Shown one piece after another: positions 44,279 through 53,512 of a DNA stretch of 64,000 bases. The notes beneath the pieces were generated by a model, which saw only the letters and a list, made by a program, of their open reading frames with translations, made no database searches and had not been told where the DNA came from. Origin of the DNA: an uncultured Paracoccaceae bacterium (GTDB lineage: Bacteria; Pseudomonadota; Alphaproteobacteria; Rhodobacterales; Rhodobacteraceae); the NCBI GenBank assembly GCA_947502145.1, contig CANMYO010000002.1, positions 62,001 through 126,000 of the forward strand. The letters run 5' to 3'. Position 1 is the stretch's first letter. The number at the start of each line of letters is the position of its first letter. The position numbers were made by a program, and so were the translations under genes.

Positions 44279-45538
44279 TTAGTCGGCGTAATATTCGTCC
44301 AACAGCGCCTGTTCTGCTTGTGCAGCAATGGCGATGCTGTCGGCCGCACTCATGCCTTCCAGCTGCATGCGCTCAACCATTTCAACCAACAACTGGCGCT
44401 GGGCGCTTTCATTGGCAAACTTCGTTGTATTGGCGTAGGAAAGGCCCCTGATGAACGGTCCAAAGATTTCGTCATTTGCATTCGCCTCGGTCATGCCGAC
44501 TGAGGGCTTTGCAGGCAATTCTCCAACGACATCCAGCCAGATCTGCATTGCTTCGTCCGAAGTGATATATTCCATGAACTTGACTGCGGCATCGTACTTT
44601 TCGCCCTCGGCCTTGGTTGTCACGGCATTCACCCAGTAAGAGGAGTAATTCGACTGCACACCGTCGGCGGTTGCGGGCAGTTCGGCAACGCCCCACTTCA
44701 GGCCGCGGGTATTGTCAAGCGACCCGATCCGGAATGAACCGTCAATGTGCATCCCGGCGCGGCCCGCCTTAAAGGCCGCCTGTGGTTCATCCATGAACCC
44801 GATTGCTGTCACCGGATTTTCGCCCATGAACATGTTTGTGTAGAACTCCAGCGCTGCAATGCCCGCCTCGGTGTTGTAATTGACGGTCTGATAGTCGTCG
44901 GTGTAGGGCTCGCCGCCAAACTGGCGCACGAGACCCTCGCGGAACCAGTGGTGATCCTGCGCTGTCATGCCGGCGGTGATGCCGACCTGTGTGATATTGC
45001 CAGCGGAGTCTGTCTTGGTCAGCGCAGCAGCCGTTTCCATCAACTCATCCAGCGTGGCTGGAGGGCCGTCAATCCCGGCTTCTTCAAACAGGCGTTCGTT
45101 ATAGAACAGGGCCAGACTGCGAACTGCGGTCGGCAGCGCCCAATATGCGTCACCATCCTTCATGGCCTGCACCATGGGGAAGAATTCTTCGTCGATTTTG
45201 GCGGCGGGGAATGTATCTGCGGGCAAGGGCTGGATCAGCTCTGCCTCAACGTAGTCATTCAGCCAGCCATAAAACAATTGCACGACATCGGGGCCCTCAC
45301 CGGCTGGAATTGCCGCGGCAACCTTGGTGCGGTAATCGGCATATGGAAAATGCGTCATGGTAACGGTGATGTCAGGATTCGCGGCTTCGAAATTTTCGAT
45401 CAACTGTTCCATCGCTTCGACGCGGGCATCAAAGAAATACTGCCAGTATTCGATCTCAACTGCGCTGGCGGCGTTGGCAAACAGCGCAGCGGCTGACGTC
45501 AGACCAGCCAGTGCAAAGCCTTTCAAATGCGTCTTCAT
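44279..45538 (-). CDS. carbohydrate ABC transporter substrate-binding protein (CUT1)
   Basis: 419 residues, signal peptide MKTHLKGFALAGLTSAAALFANAASA. MalE/UgpB-type with FYNERLFEEAGIDGPPATLD, a ligand-contact region FKAGRAGMHIDGSFRIGS, and C-terminal AQRQLLVEMVERMQLEGMSA. First gene of the operon whose later genes are two permeases, ArgH-like lyase, ATPase and PfkB kinase. Promoter lies in the 103-bp gap that holds the large palindrome at 45593-45632. Confidence 0.9.
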   Translation of the reverse strand: MKTHLKGFALAGLTSAAALFANAASAVEIEYWQYFFDARVEAMEQLIENFEAANPDITVTMTHFPYADYRTKVAAAIPAGEGPDVVQLFYGWLNDYVEAELIQPLPADTFPAAKIDEEFFPMVQAMKDGDAYWALPTAVRSLALFYNERLFEEAGIDGPPATLDELMETAAALTKTDSAGNITQVGITAGMTAQDHHWFREGLVRQFGGEPYTDDYQTVNYNTEAGIAALEFYTNMFMGENPVTAIGFMDEPQAAFKAGRAGMHIDGSFRIGSLDNTRGLKWGVAELPATADGVQSNYSSYWVNAVTTKAEGEKYDAAVKFMEYITSDEAMQIWLDVVGELPAKPSVGMTEANANDEIFGPFIRGLSYANTTKFANESAQRQLLVEMVERMQLEGMSAADSIAIAAQAEQALLDEYYAD

Positions 45539-45592
45539 CTTAATTCTCCCTTGGTGGCAACTCCGGTCCTTGCGGACTCGATATCTACCGGG

Positions 45593-45632
45593 TTAACTCA
45601 ATTGGATTGATAATTCAAATTGTTTGAGTTAA
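45593..45632. promoter_or_regulatory. 40-bp palindromic operator between SBP and ROK genes
   Basis: Perfect outer arms TTAACTCAA (45593-45601) and TTGAGTTAA (45624-45632) surround an inner TTGA-N4-TCAA pair (45607-45618), all around one axis at 45612.5. It lies 10 nt before the ROK start codon and 55 nt before the binding-protein start, so binding would control both divergent units. Confidence 0.65.
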
Positions 45633-45641
45633 TCCCGAAGC

Positions 45642-46802
45642 ATGTCAAGCCAAACACGCCACAAAGGCAGCAATGCAGAACGGTCACGCCACCGGAACAG
45701 GCAGGCGGTTCTGGGTGAAATCCATCGCGCCGGAGCGATCGGGCGGGCCGAGATTGCCCGCGCCTTGGCGCTGACGACGCAGACTGTCAGTAATATCATC
45801 TCTGAGCTTTGCGCTGACCGGATGTTGTTGGAGGTCGGGCGGCGTACCGTCGGGCGCGGTCTGCCTGCCATGCAATATGCTCTGAACCCCGAAGGTGGGT
45901 ACGCACTGGGGATCGAGGTGCGTCCTGACGCCGTCTTTGCCGCGCTTCTGGACATGCATGGTGCCCCGGTCACAACGGCCCGTGTTGCCCTGACGGATAC
46001 TCATCCGGACGCCGTCATGGGGCAGGTGGCGGGGCTATACCGCGACGCGCTGACGCAGGTCCCTGCGGCACGGTCACGGATGCTGGGCGCCGGAATTGTC
46101 ATGCCGGGCCCGTTTGGTGTGACCGGCATTTCAGATCAGGAGTCCGATCTGTCCGGCTGGCAAGAGGTTGATCCCAAAACGATTTTTGAAGAGGCGATCA
46201 AACTGCCGATTGTGCTGTCCAATGACGCAAACGCGGCCGCAATGGCAGAGCGCATCAATGGCGTCGCTCAGGACATCAATACGTTTGCCTACCTCTATTT
46301 TGGCGCAGGTCTGGGCCTTGGCATGGTGCAGGGCGGACAATTGATCAAAGGCGCATTTGGCAACGCCGGAGAGATTGGCCATATCCCGATCCCGGGGGGC
46401 AAGCTGGAAAGCGCACTCAGCCGCCTGTCGGTCCAGCAACATTTGCAGGCCGCAGGCAAACCCGTCAGTGATATTGAAACGCTGGAAGCTCTATTTGAAG
46501 CGCGCGATCCTGATCTGATGATCTGGCTTGATGTTGCGGTTGCAGCGCTGGGCCATGCGATAGGGATCGTCGAGAACCTGCTCGATCCGGAAACGGTCGT
46601 GTTGGGCGGTGCAATGCCGGACAATCTGCTGGATTACATGATTGCCCATGTGCCCTTGCCTGAACAATCGGTAGCCAATCGGCCAGACAATGATCGCCCA
46701 AGGGTCCAACGGGGCACATCCGGGCGCATGACGGCGACCTTGGGTGCAGCCGCTCTGGTGCTGAATTCTGCGCTGACCTCACATATTTCCCCCGCACTTT
46801 AG
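45642..46802 (+). CDS. ROK-family transcriptional regulator
   Basis: 386 residues. N-terminal HTH (AGAIGRAEIARALALTTQTV, then SNIISELCADRML with wing GRRTVGRGLPAMQY) and a ROK domain with VLSNDANAAAMAERING, a glycine-rich YFGAGLGLGMVQGGQLIKG and GNAGEIGHIPI. The CxCGxxGC zinc motif found in the xylose-linked ROK at 34948 is missing; the sequence after EIGH reads IPIPGGKLESALSRLS. Divergent from the binding protein gene and upstream of the PIG-L deacetylase gene, so likely the local repressor. Confidence 0.88.
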   Translation: MSSQTRHKGSNAERSRHRNRQAVLGEIHRAGAIGRAEIARALALTTQTVSNIISELCADRMLLEVGRRTVGRGLPAMQYALNPEGGYALGIEVRPDAVFAALLDMHGAPVTTARVALTDTHPDAVMGQVAGLYRDALTQVPAARSRMLGAGIVMPGPFGVTGISDQESDLSGWQEVDPKTIFEEAIKLPIVLSNDANAAAMAERINGVAQDINTFAYLYFGAGLGLGMVQGGQLIKGAFGNAGEIGHIPIPGGKLESALSRLSVQQHLQAAGKPVSDIETLEALFEARDPDLMIWLDVAVAALGHAIGIVENLLDPETVVLGGAMPDNLLDYMIAHVPLPEQSVANRPDNDRPRVQRGTSGRMTATLGAAALVLNSALTSHISPAL

Positions 46803-46820
46803 CTAAGACGGAGCCCGTAG

Positions 46821-49172
46821 ATGCCGCTAACTGATCAGGACCGGATCGCGACAGAGCGGCAGAAACCACGGATCGTCATGCTTTGGCGGGCTTTGACGGC
46901 GCTGCGCTCGACCGTGTCGTTCATGAACACAGGCGCCCATCCTGATGATGAAATGTCTGACCTTCTTGCGGCTTTGCGGTTTCGCGACGGTATCGACATA
47001 TCCTATGCCTGTTCAACCCGGGGTGAGGGCGGCCAGAACGATATCGGCACCGAAACGACAGAGGCGCTCGGCACCTTGCGGACCGCAGAGATGGAGGCCG
47101 CCTGTGACCGTCTGGACCTGCGGATGTATTGGCTTTCGCAAACCCCGACAGATTCGATCTTTGATTTCGGTTTCTCCAAATCAGGTAAGGAAACATTGGA
47201 AAAATGGTCACGCGACAGAACGTTAGCGCGTTTTGTTGATGTGATCAGAACCGAGCGGCCAGACATCATCTGCCCAACATTTCTGGATGTCCCGGGGCAA
47301 CATGGACATCACCGCGCAATGACAGAGGCGGCCCATGAGGTCATGTCGCTGGCCGCTGATCCGGGTTACACGGGCAGTGATCTGCCGCCTTGGCAGATTA
47401 AGAAACTTTATCTGCCTGCGTGGTCTGGTGCGGGGCAGGCGTATGACGACGATTTGCCGCCACCGGATGCGACGCTGACCGTTGCCGGGCGCGATCATGA
47501 CCCGGTCACCGGCTGGAGTTTTGCCCATATCGGCCAACAAAGTCGCGCCATGCATGCGACACAGGCAATGGGCCGCTGGGTGGCGCCGGGGGCAGAGCGG
47601 GATTTTCCGCTGCACCTTGCCGCAACCCGCACCGACGGGCCGGACCTGACGCTCTTTTCCGGTCTGGCTCACACATTGCGCGATCTTGACGCCCCTGCAA
47701 TCGCAAGCCACCTGCATGCCGCGCAGGATGCTTGCGACGCGGCCATCAGCAGCTTTCCCAGCTTTGACGAGGTTTTGATACACGCGGCAGATGCGCTCAA
47801 AGCGGTGCAACTGGCCATCGCGGGCTGTCCGGCAGAAAGGCGCGATGCCATAGCGCACAAGCTCAGGCGCAAGGAACAACAGCTGGGGCATGTCATCGCC
47901 CTCGCCGCCGGCGTGAGCTATCGCGCGCAGATCAGTCACGATATGGTTTATCAAGACACAACAATAACTTACGCAGAAGAATTGGTGCCAGGCGCTGCGC
48001 AAGTTCACACCACACCGCTTTTGCCCGCAGGCTGGGACGTCACGGCGCAGGGCTTGCGGATCACGGCTGATGCGGGGCTCAGCGATCCTTATCCCGCAAT
48101 CTATCTGCCGGGCTCACCGGACGCGCCCTGCATGGCGCTGGACATGACGGTGCATGGGGTATCGACAACCCTGCGGCAGGCCTTCGAAACACCACCACTG
48201 GTGTTGCCCCGACATGCGGTCAGCATCACGCCGCAAGCGGATGTGTTGAACCTGGCCGCGCCGCGCCGGCAGGTGTCGGTCAAGGTCAGCGATATCTCTC
48301 CACCGGGTGCCGCCATCGGTGTCAAAGTGCCAAATGGCTGGCAGGTCGACGTGCAGGGGGATGTCGTAACAATCACCGCCCCTGAAGACGTGGCCGCCGG
48401 GCTATATGAATTGCCGCTGACGCTAGACGGGGCCGCTGCGCAACAGGTTCAAGTCATACACGAGCGCCACACGCAGCCGCGTGCATGGTGTCGACCCGCT
48501 GCCCTGCAGCTTCGCGTGGTGCAGGCCATCTTGCCCGAGACTCGCGTCGGCTATGTGGGCGGCGGCAACGACCGGGTGGGACATTGGCTGGAAAGGATGG
48601 GTGTACCCCTGCATGATTTGTCCGATGCGCCTCTCAATGCCCAAAGACTCGCGGAAATTGATACGCTGGTAATTGGCATTTTTGCGATGAAATTTCGCAA
48701 AGGCCTGGCCGCAGCGATGCCGCAAATCCACGACTGGGTCCGGGAGGGCGGCACTCTGGTCACGCTTTATCACCGACCTTGGGATAACTGGGACCCCGAT
48801 ACAACCCCGCCGCACCGCATCGAGATCGGGCAACCCTCGTTGCGATGGCGGGTCACGGATCCGGCGGCCAATGTTGATCTGCGCGCACCCGATCATCCGC
48901 TGTTGCATCAGCCCAACACGATTGGCCCCGCCGATTGGACCGGCTGGCACAAGGAACGCGGGCTGTATTTTGCCAAGGATTGGGACGCCGCCTATACCCC
49001 GTTGATCGCCATGAATGATAAGGGAGAGCCACCGCTATCGGGCAGCTGGCTCGTCGCGGATGTGGGGCGCGGACGTCATGTGCATACCGCCTTGATCCTG
49101 CACCACCAGATGGAAAAACTGACCCCCGGCGCCTTTCGCATTATGGCCAACCTGCTTGCAAAGCGCGGTTGA
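46821..49172 (+). CDS. PIG-L family deacetylase, large multidomain
   Basis: 783 residues, about three times a single PIG-L domain. The N-terminal PIG-L/LmbE domain (residues ~28-270) has the zinc motif GAHPDDE (38-44) and GQHGHHRAMTEA (159-170). A middle beta-rich region and a C-terminal ~200 residues resembling a ThuA/GATase-like or beta-galactosidase-trimerisation flavodoxin fold (TLVIGIFAMKFRKGL, WVREGGTLVTLYHRPW) follow. No signal peptide, so cytoplasmic. Follows the ROK gene by 18 nt with a GGAG site. PIG-L enzymes remove N-acetyl groups from amino sugars and their conjugates; an imported N-acetylated glycoside is the probable substrate. Confidence 0.85.
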   Translation: MPLTDQDRIATERQKPRIVMLWRALTALRSTVSFMNTGAHPDDEMSDLLAALRFRDGIDISYACSTRGEGGQNDIGTETTEALGTLRTAEMEAACDRLDLRMYWLSQTPTDSIFDFGFSKSGKETLEKWSRDRTLARFVDVIRTERPDIICPTFLDVPGQHGHHRAMTEAAHEVMSLAADPGYTGSDLPPWQIKKLYLPAWSGAGQAYDDDLPPPDATLTVAGRDHDPVTGWSFAHIGQQSRAMHATQAMGRWVAPGAERDFPLHLAATRTDGPDLTLFSGLAHTLRDLDAPAIASHLHAAQDACDAAISSFPSFDEVLIHAADALKAVQLAIAGCPAERRDAIAHKLRRKEQQLGHVIALAAGVSYRAQISHDMVYQDTTITYAEELVPGAAQVHTTPLLPAGWDVTAQGLRITADAGLSDPYPAIYLPGSPDAPCMALDMTVHGVSTTLRQAFETPPLVLPRHAVSITPQADVLNLAAPRRQVSVKVSDISPPGAAIGVKVPNGWQVDVQGDVVTITAPEDVAAGLYELPLTLDGAAAQQVQVIHERHTQPRAWCRPAALQLRVVQAILPETRVGYVGGGNDRVGHWLERMGVPLHDLSDAPLNAQRLAEIDTLVIGIFAMKFRKGLAAAMPQIHDWVREGGTLVTLYHRPWDNWDPDTTPPHRIEIGQPSLRWRVTDPAANVDLRAPDHPLLHQPNTIGPADWTGWHKERGLYFAKDWDAAYTPLIAMNDKGEPPLSGSWLVADVGRGRHVHTALILHHQMEKLTPGAFRIMANLLAKRG

Positions 49173-50025
49173 TCAACCACGCAACCTGACCGCCGGTGCG
49201 TGGTTGCTGACGGACATGGCGCTGAACATCTGGGCGCTGTCGATTGTAAAGGCACTGGGCTTGGGCGTGCCTGCCTTTCAGCTTGTCCTTTTGCGTGCTG
49301 CTGTTGGTCTTGTGCTGATGTTGCCTTGGATACTGCGACAGCGGCGCTGCTTTGTCGGTGTGGCGGACCTGCGCCTGCATGCGTTGCGCGTCGGGTTCTC
49401 CGCGATGGCGCTGACGGCCAGTTTTTTCGCCATCGCAAGGCTGCCCTTGGCATTGTTCACGGCCATCGGCTTTACCCGGCCAATCCTGACCATGATCATG
49501 GCGGCATGGCTGCTGCGCGAGCCGATCTCAAACGCGCGCTGGCTTGCGGCGGCTATCGGGTTTGGCGGGGTGATCATTGCGGTTGACCCGTCACAGATAA
49601 CCGGGGGATGGGGGGTGGCGGCGCAATTGCTGACCGTTTGTGCGGCAACCGGGGCGGTGATCACCACCCGCAAACTGGTGTGCGCACCGGTCGTTGTGAT
49701 GATGACCTTCTATACCGCCGGTCTGACCCTGATCGCAGCGCCCATTGCGCTGCTGAACTGGCAGACCGTACCCGCCGAACAATGGCCGGCGCTTCTTGCG
49801 ATTGGGTGCTTTGCGCAATCAGCACAGTTCTGTTTCCTGCAGGCGCATAAATTTGGGCAGGCCGCGTTTCTGGCGATCCTGTCCTATGCCAGCTTGGTGT
49901 TTTCGACCGGCGTTGGCTATTTCGTCTTTGACGAGTTGCCAAAGCCGGGTTTCTGGTTGGGGGCAGGGATGATTGTCGCGGCAACGCTGTGGATTACCCA
50001 GCGGGCAGCGCGCCGGACGTCGTGA
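49156..50025 (+). CDS. DMT/EamA-family transporter
   Basis: 289 residues if the TTG at 49156, inside the PIG-L 3' end, is the start; the N-terminal ~20 residues are therefore uncertain and an ATG at 49216 is possible but would cut the first helix. Ten predicted helices with two EamA repeats, e.g. ALTASFFAIARLPLALFTAI, RPILTMIMAAWLLREPISNA and the second repeat SAQFCFLQAHKFGQAAFLAI. Probably coupled to the PIG-L gene; might export a by-product of the pathway. Confidence 0.82.
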   Translation: MQSAVDQPRNLTAGAWLLTDMALNIWALSIVKALGLGVPAFQLVLLRAAVGLVLMLPWILRQRRCFVGVADLRLHALRVGFSAMALTASFFAIARLPLALFTAIGFTRPILTMIMAAWLLREPISNARWLAAAIGFGGVIIAVDPSQITGGWGVAAQLLTVCAATGAVITTRKLVCAPVVVMMTFYTAGLTLIAAPIALLNWQTVPAEQWPALLAIGCFAQSAQFCFLQAHKFGQAAFLAILSYASLVFSTGVGYFVFDELPKPGFWLGAGMIVAATLWITQRAARRTS

Positions 50026-50042
50026 CCGGGTAGTCAGGCGGA

Positions 50043-51053
50043 TCATTCTTCGGGCAGATTTTCGCGAAAGATGATCTGCACCCGCGGCGGGACCATGCGA
50101 TAGCTTTTGCCACGCGCGGCCTGGGCCAGCGTCTGCAGGGCTTCGCGCACCTGTAGCCGGGCATTCTGATCAATGATCGCATCCAATGTGCCTTCCAACA
50201 GCAGTGATTCATTCCCCGCGGTCGCATCATGGGCGACAAAGATGATGTCGGGATAGGCGGCGAGTTCCGCGCCAATGCCTGCGGTTGCGCCGCCCGCGTT
50301 GTAGATGCCCGCAAGGTCAGGATGCGCCGCAAGCAGGGCCGATACACGCGCGCGGGCTTTGGCGCGATCTTCGTGCACATCAGCGATCTCGACAAGTTCC
50401 AGATGCGGGAATTCCTCGGTCAGGATCTGGCGAAAGCCCATTTCACGTTCCTGATGCCCGCGGTAGGACAGAGACCCGGCGAATGCGGCAATCTTGCAGG
50501 GCTGTCCCTTTGGCAGCAGGCGTCCCAGGATATAGCCTGCCAGCCGCCCCGCCTGCGCATTATTAAGTCCGATGTAGCCCAGGTGAGGCAAGGAAGGAAT
50601 GTCCGAGGCGATCGTGACCACGTGAACGCCGCTGACGATCAGGTGACGTATCGCATCGCGCACGGCGGGGTGATCAATGGCGACGATGGCGATGCCATCA
50701 ACCTTGCCCTTCAGCCCCCTAAGCGATTGCGCCAGCAGCAACGGTTTCATGCGCGGTATCTCATGCACAAACGCGGTGACACCCGGCATGGTGCTGGCCT
50801 GATCGGCAACATGTTGGCCAAGTTCGTGGATAAACGCATTTGTGCCTTTGGGCAGGGCAAAGGCCAGTCGCACCGGGCGGTCCGCTTGCGCGACAGGCGA
50901 AGGCGTGTCGCGATAGCCAAGCGTTGCCGCAGCCTCAAGCACGCGGGCGCGGCTGCGGGCAGAGGTGCTGCCACGGCCATTCATGACGCGGTCCACTGTC
51001 GCCAGCGAGACACCGGATGCAGCAGCGATATCGGTCAGCGTGGGGAGTGGCAT
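50043..51053 (-). CDS. LacI-family transcriptional regulator
   Basis: 336 residues from the ATG at 51051-51053 (MPLPTLTDIAAASGVSLATV), placed where the HTH begins; the frame runs on to 51170 but that part overlaps the divergent promoter region. HTH TLTDIAAASGVSLATVDRVM with the hinge helix SARSRARVLEAAATLGY. The effector domain is of the periplasmic-binding-protein type (GYIGLNNAQAGRLAGYILG, VFVAHDAT-like FVAHDATAGNESLLLEG). Divergent from the long moc-like operon, hence its likely regulator with a sugar or cyclitol effector. Confidence 0.88.
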   Translation of the reverse strand: MPLPTLTDIAAASGVSLATVDRVMNGRGSTSARSRARVLEAAATLGYRDTPSPVAQADRPVRLAFALPKGTNAFIHELGQHVADQASTMPGVTAFVHEIPRMKPLLLAQSLRGLKGKVDGIAIVAIDHPAVRDAIRHLIVSGVHVVTIASDIPSLPHLGYIGLNNAQAGRLAGYILGRLLPKGQPCKIAAFAGSLSYRGHQEREMGFRQILTEEFPHLELVEIADVHEDRAKARARVSALLAAHPDLAGIYNAGGATAGIGAELAAYPDIIFVAHDATAGNESLLLEGTLDAIIDQNARLQVREALQTLAQAARGKSYRMVPPRVQIIFRENLPEE

Positions 51054-51065
51054 CAGCAATCCAAA

Positions 51066-51085
51066 TTTGAGGTGTTTTGAGGTGT
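51066..51085. repeat. tandem 10-bp direct repeat before the LacI gene
   Basis: TTTGAGGTGT occurs twice head to tail, one helical turn apart, 13 bp upstream of the LacI-family start. It could be a regulator site or a chance duplication. Confidence 0.35.
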
Positions 51086-51177
51086 TATAGATTTCATATG
51101 CTGCCCTGACCAGTGGTAAAATCTTCGAAAAACTTATGTATTGGGCGCGGCAAACATCAAAACGCATCAAGATTCTG

Positions 51178-51207
51178 TTGACAGGCGCGGGCCCCTGCCG
51201 CGATCAT
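51178..51207 (+). promoter_or_regulatory. candidate promoter of the moc-like operon
   Basis: A consensus -35 TTGACA (51178-51183) is followed after 18 bp by GATCAT (51202-51207), a fair -10. The start would fall about 25 nt before the DUF4432 ATG at 51237. The rest of this 183-bp divergent gap shows only the direct repeat and a short ACCA-N-TGGT dyad near 51111. Confidence 0.4.
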
Positions 51208-51236
51208 TCGGGGATGGAATCGCCCCGGGGGGAGGC

Positions 51237-52418
51237 ATGACCCAGCTTTATGGCACGTCCCATGACCAGCAGTCCCTGGCCGCCCACACCGGGCGACTGT
51301 CGCAATGTGCTGGCGTGCGGTTGGTAACACTGGCTGACGGGGCCGGGCGCGGCGTGCGCCTGCTGGAGTTTGAGACAGGCAGCGGGCTGCGGTTTGACGT
51401 GGCGCTGGACCGGGCGATGGATATCGCAACGATGTCCCACAATGGCCGCGCCATTGGCTGGCAGTCGCCCGTCGGGATCAAACATCCAGCATTTGTGGAT
51501 CATGAGGGCGAAGACGGGCTGGGATGGACCCGTGGTTTCAGCGGTATGCTGTCAACCTGCGGGCTGGACCATATCCTTGGCCCGGAAGAGGTTTCCGCCG
51601 AAAGCTATAATTACCCCCGTAAGGCCCGCATGCGGCATGGTCTGCACGGGCGGATTGCGATGGCACCAGCGCAATTGAAGGGTTACGGCTGCGATTGGCA
51701 GGAAGACAAATGCATCCTTTGGGCCGCGGGCCTGATCGAACAGACCACCGTCTTTGGCGAGGTGTTGCACCTGCATCGCCGGATCGAGGCGGATCTGGGT
51801 GGCAATACCCTGCGTCTCGCAGATCGCGTTGAAAACGCCGGCTTTTCAACGACGCCGCACATGATGATGTACCATTTTAATCTGGGATACCCGGTGGTCG
51901 ATGCTGCCGCGCGTTATCTGGCGCCGATTGGTGATGTGGTCTGGGCCGCACATGATCTGCGCGCGCAGCAGGTTGGATATCGGACCTGCCCGGCTCCGGT
52001 GGTGAGGTTTGGCGAACAGGTCTGGCAACATCAGATGATCAGCGACGCAGCAGGGCAGGTCCCCGTTGCGGTGGTCAATGACCGTATCGGTCTTGGTGTC
52101 GAGATCACAAGCGACGCGGCGCAACTGCCTTGTGCGTTTCAATGGCAGAATTTCCAGGCCGGGCATTATGTCATGGGGGTCGAACCTTCGACGCACCACA
52201 TCAAGGGCAACCAGTTTGCCCGCGACCGGGACGAAATGATCTGGCTGCGGGCAGGCGAGGATCGTCGCTATGACCTGCAAGTGCAGGTGCTGGATGGCGC
52301 GGACGAAATTGCAGGCGCGGAAGCACGAATTCAGGCGATTGCAAGCCAACCCGATACCGATTTCCCGACGCCTTCCGGCGACTTTGTTGCGTTGCATCAG
52401 GGTGCAAGGGCAGAATGA
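51237..52418 (+). CDS. DUF4432 aldose-epimerase-like protein
   Basis: 393 residues from the ATG at 51237, directly after GGGGGGAGGC. DUF4432 proteins have a galactose mutarotase-like beta-sandwich. Visible features: FDVALDRAMDIATMSHNGRAIGW, YNYPRKARMRHGLHGRIAMAP with His residues, and MMMYHFNLGYPVVDAAARYL; late HYVMGVEPSTHHIKGN. Predicted to bind or epimerise a sugar hemiacetal. First gene of the moc-like operon, overlapping the oxygenase gene by ATGA. Confidence 0.85.
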   Translation: MTQLYGTSHDQQSLAAHTGRLSQCAGVRLVTLADGAGRGVRLLEFETGSGLRFDVALDRAMDIATMSHNGRAIGWQSPVGIKHPAFVDHEGEDGLGWTRGFSGMLSTCGLDHILGPEEVSAESYNYPRKARMRHGLHGRIAMAPAQLKGYGCDWQEDKCILWAAGLIEQTTVFGEVLHLHRRIEADLGGNTLRLADRVENAGFSTTPHMMMYHFNLGYPVVDAAARYLAPIGDVVWAAHDLRAQQVGYRTCPAPVVRFGEQVWQHQMISDAAGQVPVAVVNDRIGLGVEITSDAAQLPCAFQWQNFQAGHYVMGVEPSTHHIKGNQFARDRDEMIWLRAGEDRRYDLQVQVLDGADEIAGAEARIQAIASQPDTDFPTPSGDFVALHQGARAE

Positions 52419-53512
52419 ACATTGCAGCAAACCACACCGCTAAACGGGATTACAGCCTGACCGGGCCTGAAAGCGCCCATGCCGTCGCGGCGGGGCTGGC
52501 ATCGGCGGACTGGTATCACTCTGACCTGCCGCGAAAAGAAATGAAGGCTTTGATGCGCCGCTCTGACCAGCAGGCCGACCGCGATACGGTATTGTGGTTT
52601 GCGCTGCTGATCCTGACGGGCGGGGCCGGTGCCTTTCTTTGGGGCTCCTGGGCGGCTGTCCCGTTCTTTCTGGCCTATGGCGTCCTTTATGGTTCGGTCT
52701 GTGACAGCCGTTGGCATGAATGCGGTCATGGGACGGCGTTCAAGACGACATGGAAGAATGACGTGGTCTATCACATCGCCAGCTTCATGGTCATGCGCAA
52801 TCCGATCGCGTGGCGGTGGAGCCATGCCCGCCATCACACGGATACGATCATCGTGGGGCGGGACCCGGAAATCGCTGTCATGCGGCCACCCGAAATGGCG
52901 CTGCTAGCGCTGAAGTTTTTCGGGCTGCCGAGTGCGGTCTACGATCTGCGCGCGCTGTTGCGTAATGCGTGGGGGCGATTGTCAGACGACGAAGGCGATT
53001 TCATCCCCGAAGCAGAACAGGGCAAGGCTGTATTCTGGGCCCGCGTGCATATGGCGATCTATTGTGGTGCGGTGCTCTGGGCCGTGCTGGCCTGGTCGAT
53101 CCTGCCGCTGATGCTCATTGGTGGCCCGCGTCTTTATGGCTGTTGGCATATGGTGATGATGGGGCTGATCCAGCATGGCGGTTTGGCCGAAGACGTGCTG
53201 GATCATCGATTGAACAGCCGGACTGTCTATATCAATCCGATAAGTCGCTGGCTTTACTGGAACATGAATTACCATGTGGAACATCACATGTTTCCCATGG
53301 TGCCCTATCACGCGCTGCCCGCCCTTCACGCACGGATCAAGGATGACCTGCCAGCGCCAAACAGGTCGATAGCCGATGCCTATCGCGACATGATTGGCGC
53401 ATTGCTACGCCAACGCAAGGAGCCGGGCTATGCAATTCGCCCCGTGCTACCTAGCACCGCACGACCTTACCGCGAAGAATTACACGATGTTGATATTGCA
53501 AGGGAAAGTTAG
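52415..53512 (+). CDS. fatty acid desaturase-type diiron oxygenase, MocD-like
   Basis: 365 residues, membrane-bound with hydrophobic pairs at ~60-95 and ~212-240. Three His boxes place the diiron site: HECGHGTAF (101-109), SHARHHTDT (136-144) and NYHVEHHMFP (286-295), plus His254 in IQHGG. The Rieske ferredoxin gene follows directly (start at the next base after the stop). In rhizobial rhizopine catabolism MocD with ferredoxin MocE is proposed to remove an O-methyl group oxidatively; the same reaction on an O-methyl sugar or cyclitol is inferred. No mocF-type reductase is in the window. Confidence 0.82.
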   Translation: MNIAANHTAKRDYSLTGPESAHAVAAGLASADWYHSDLPRKEMKALMRRSDQQADRDTVLWFALLILTGGAGAFLWGSWAAVPFFLAYGVLYGSVCDSRWHECGHGTAFKTTWKNDVVYHIASFMVMRNPIAWRWSHARHHTDTIIVGRDPEIAVMRPPEMALLALKFFGLPSAVYDLRALLRNAWGRLSDDEGDFIPEAEQGKAVFWARVHMAIYCGAVLWAVLAWSILPLMLIGGPRLYGCWHMVMMGLIQHGGLAEDVLDHRLNSRTVYINPISRWLYWNMNYHVEHHMFPMVPYHALPALHARIKDDLPAPNRSIADAYRDMIGALLRQRKEPGYAIRPVLPSTARPYREELHDVDIARES

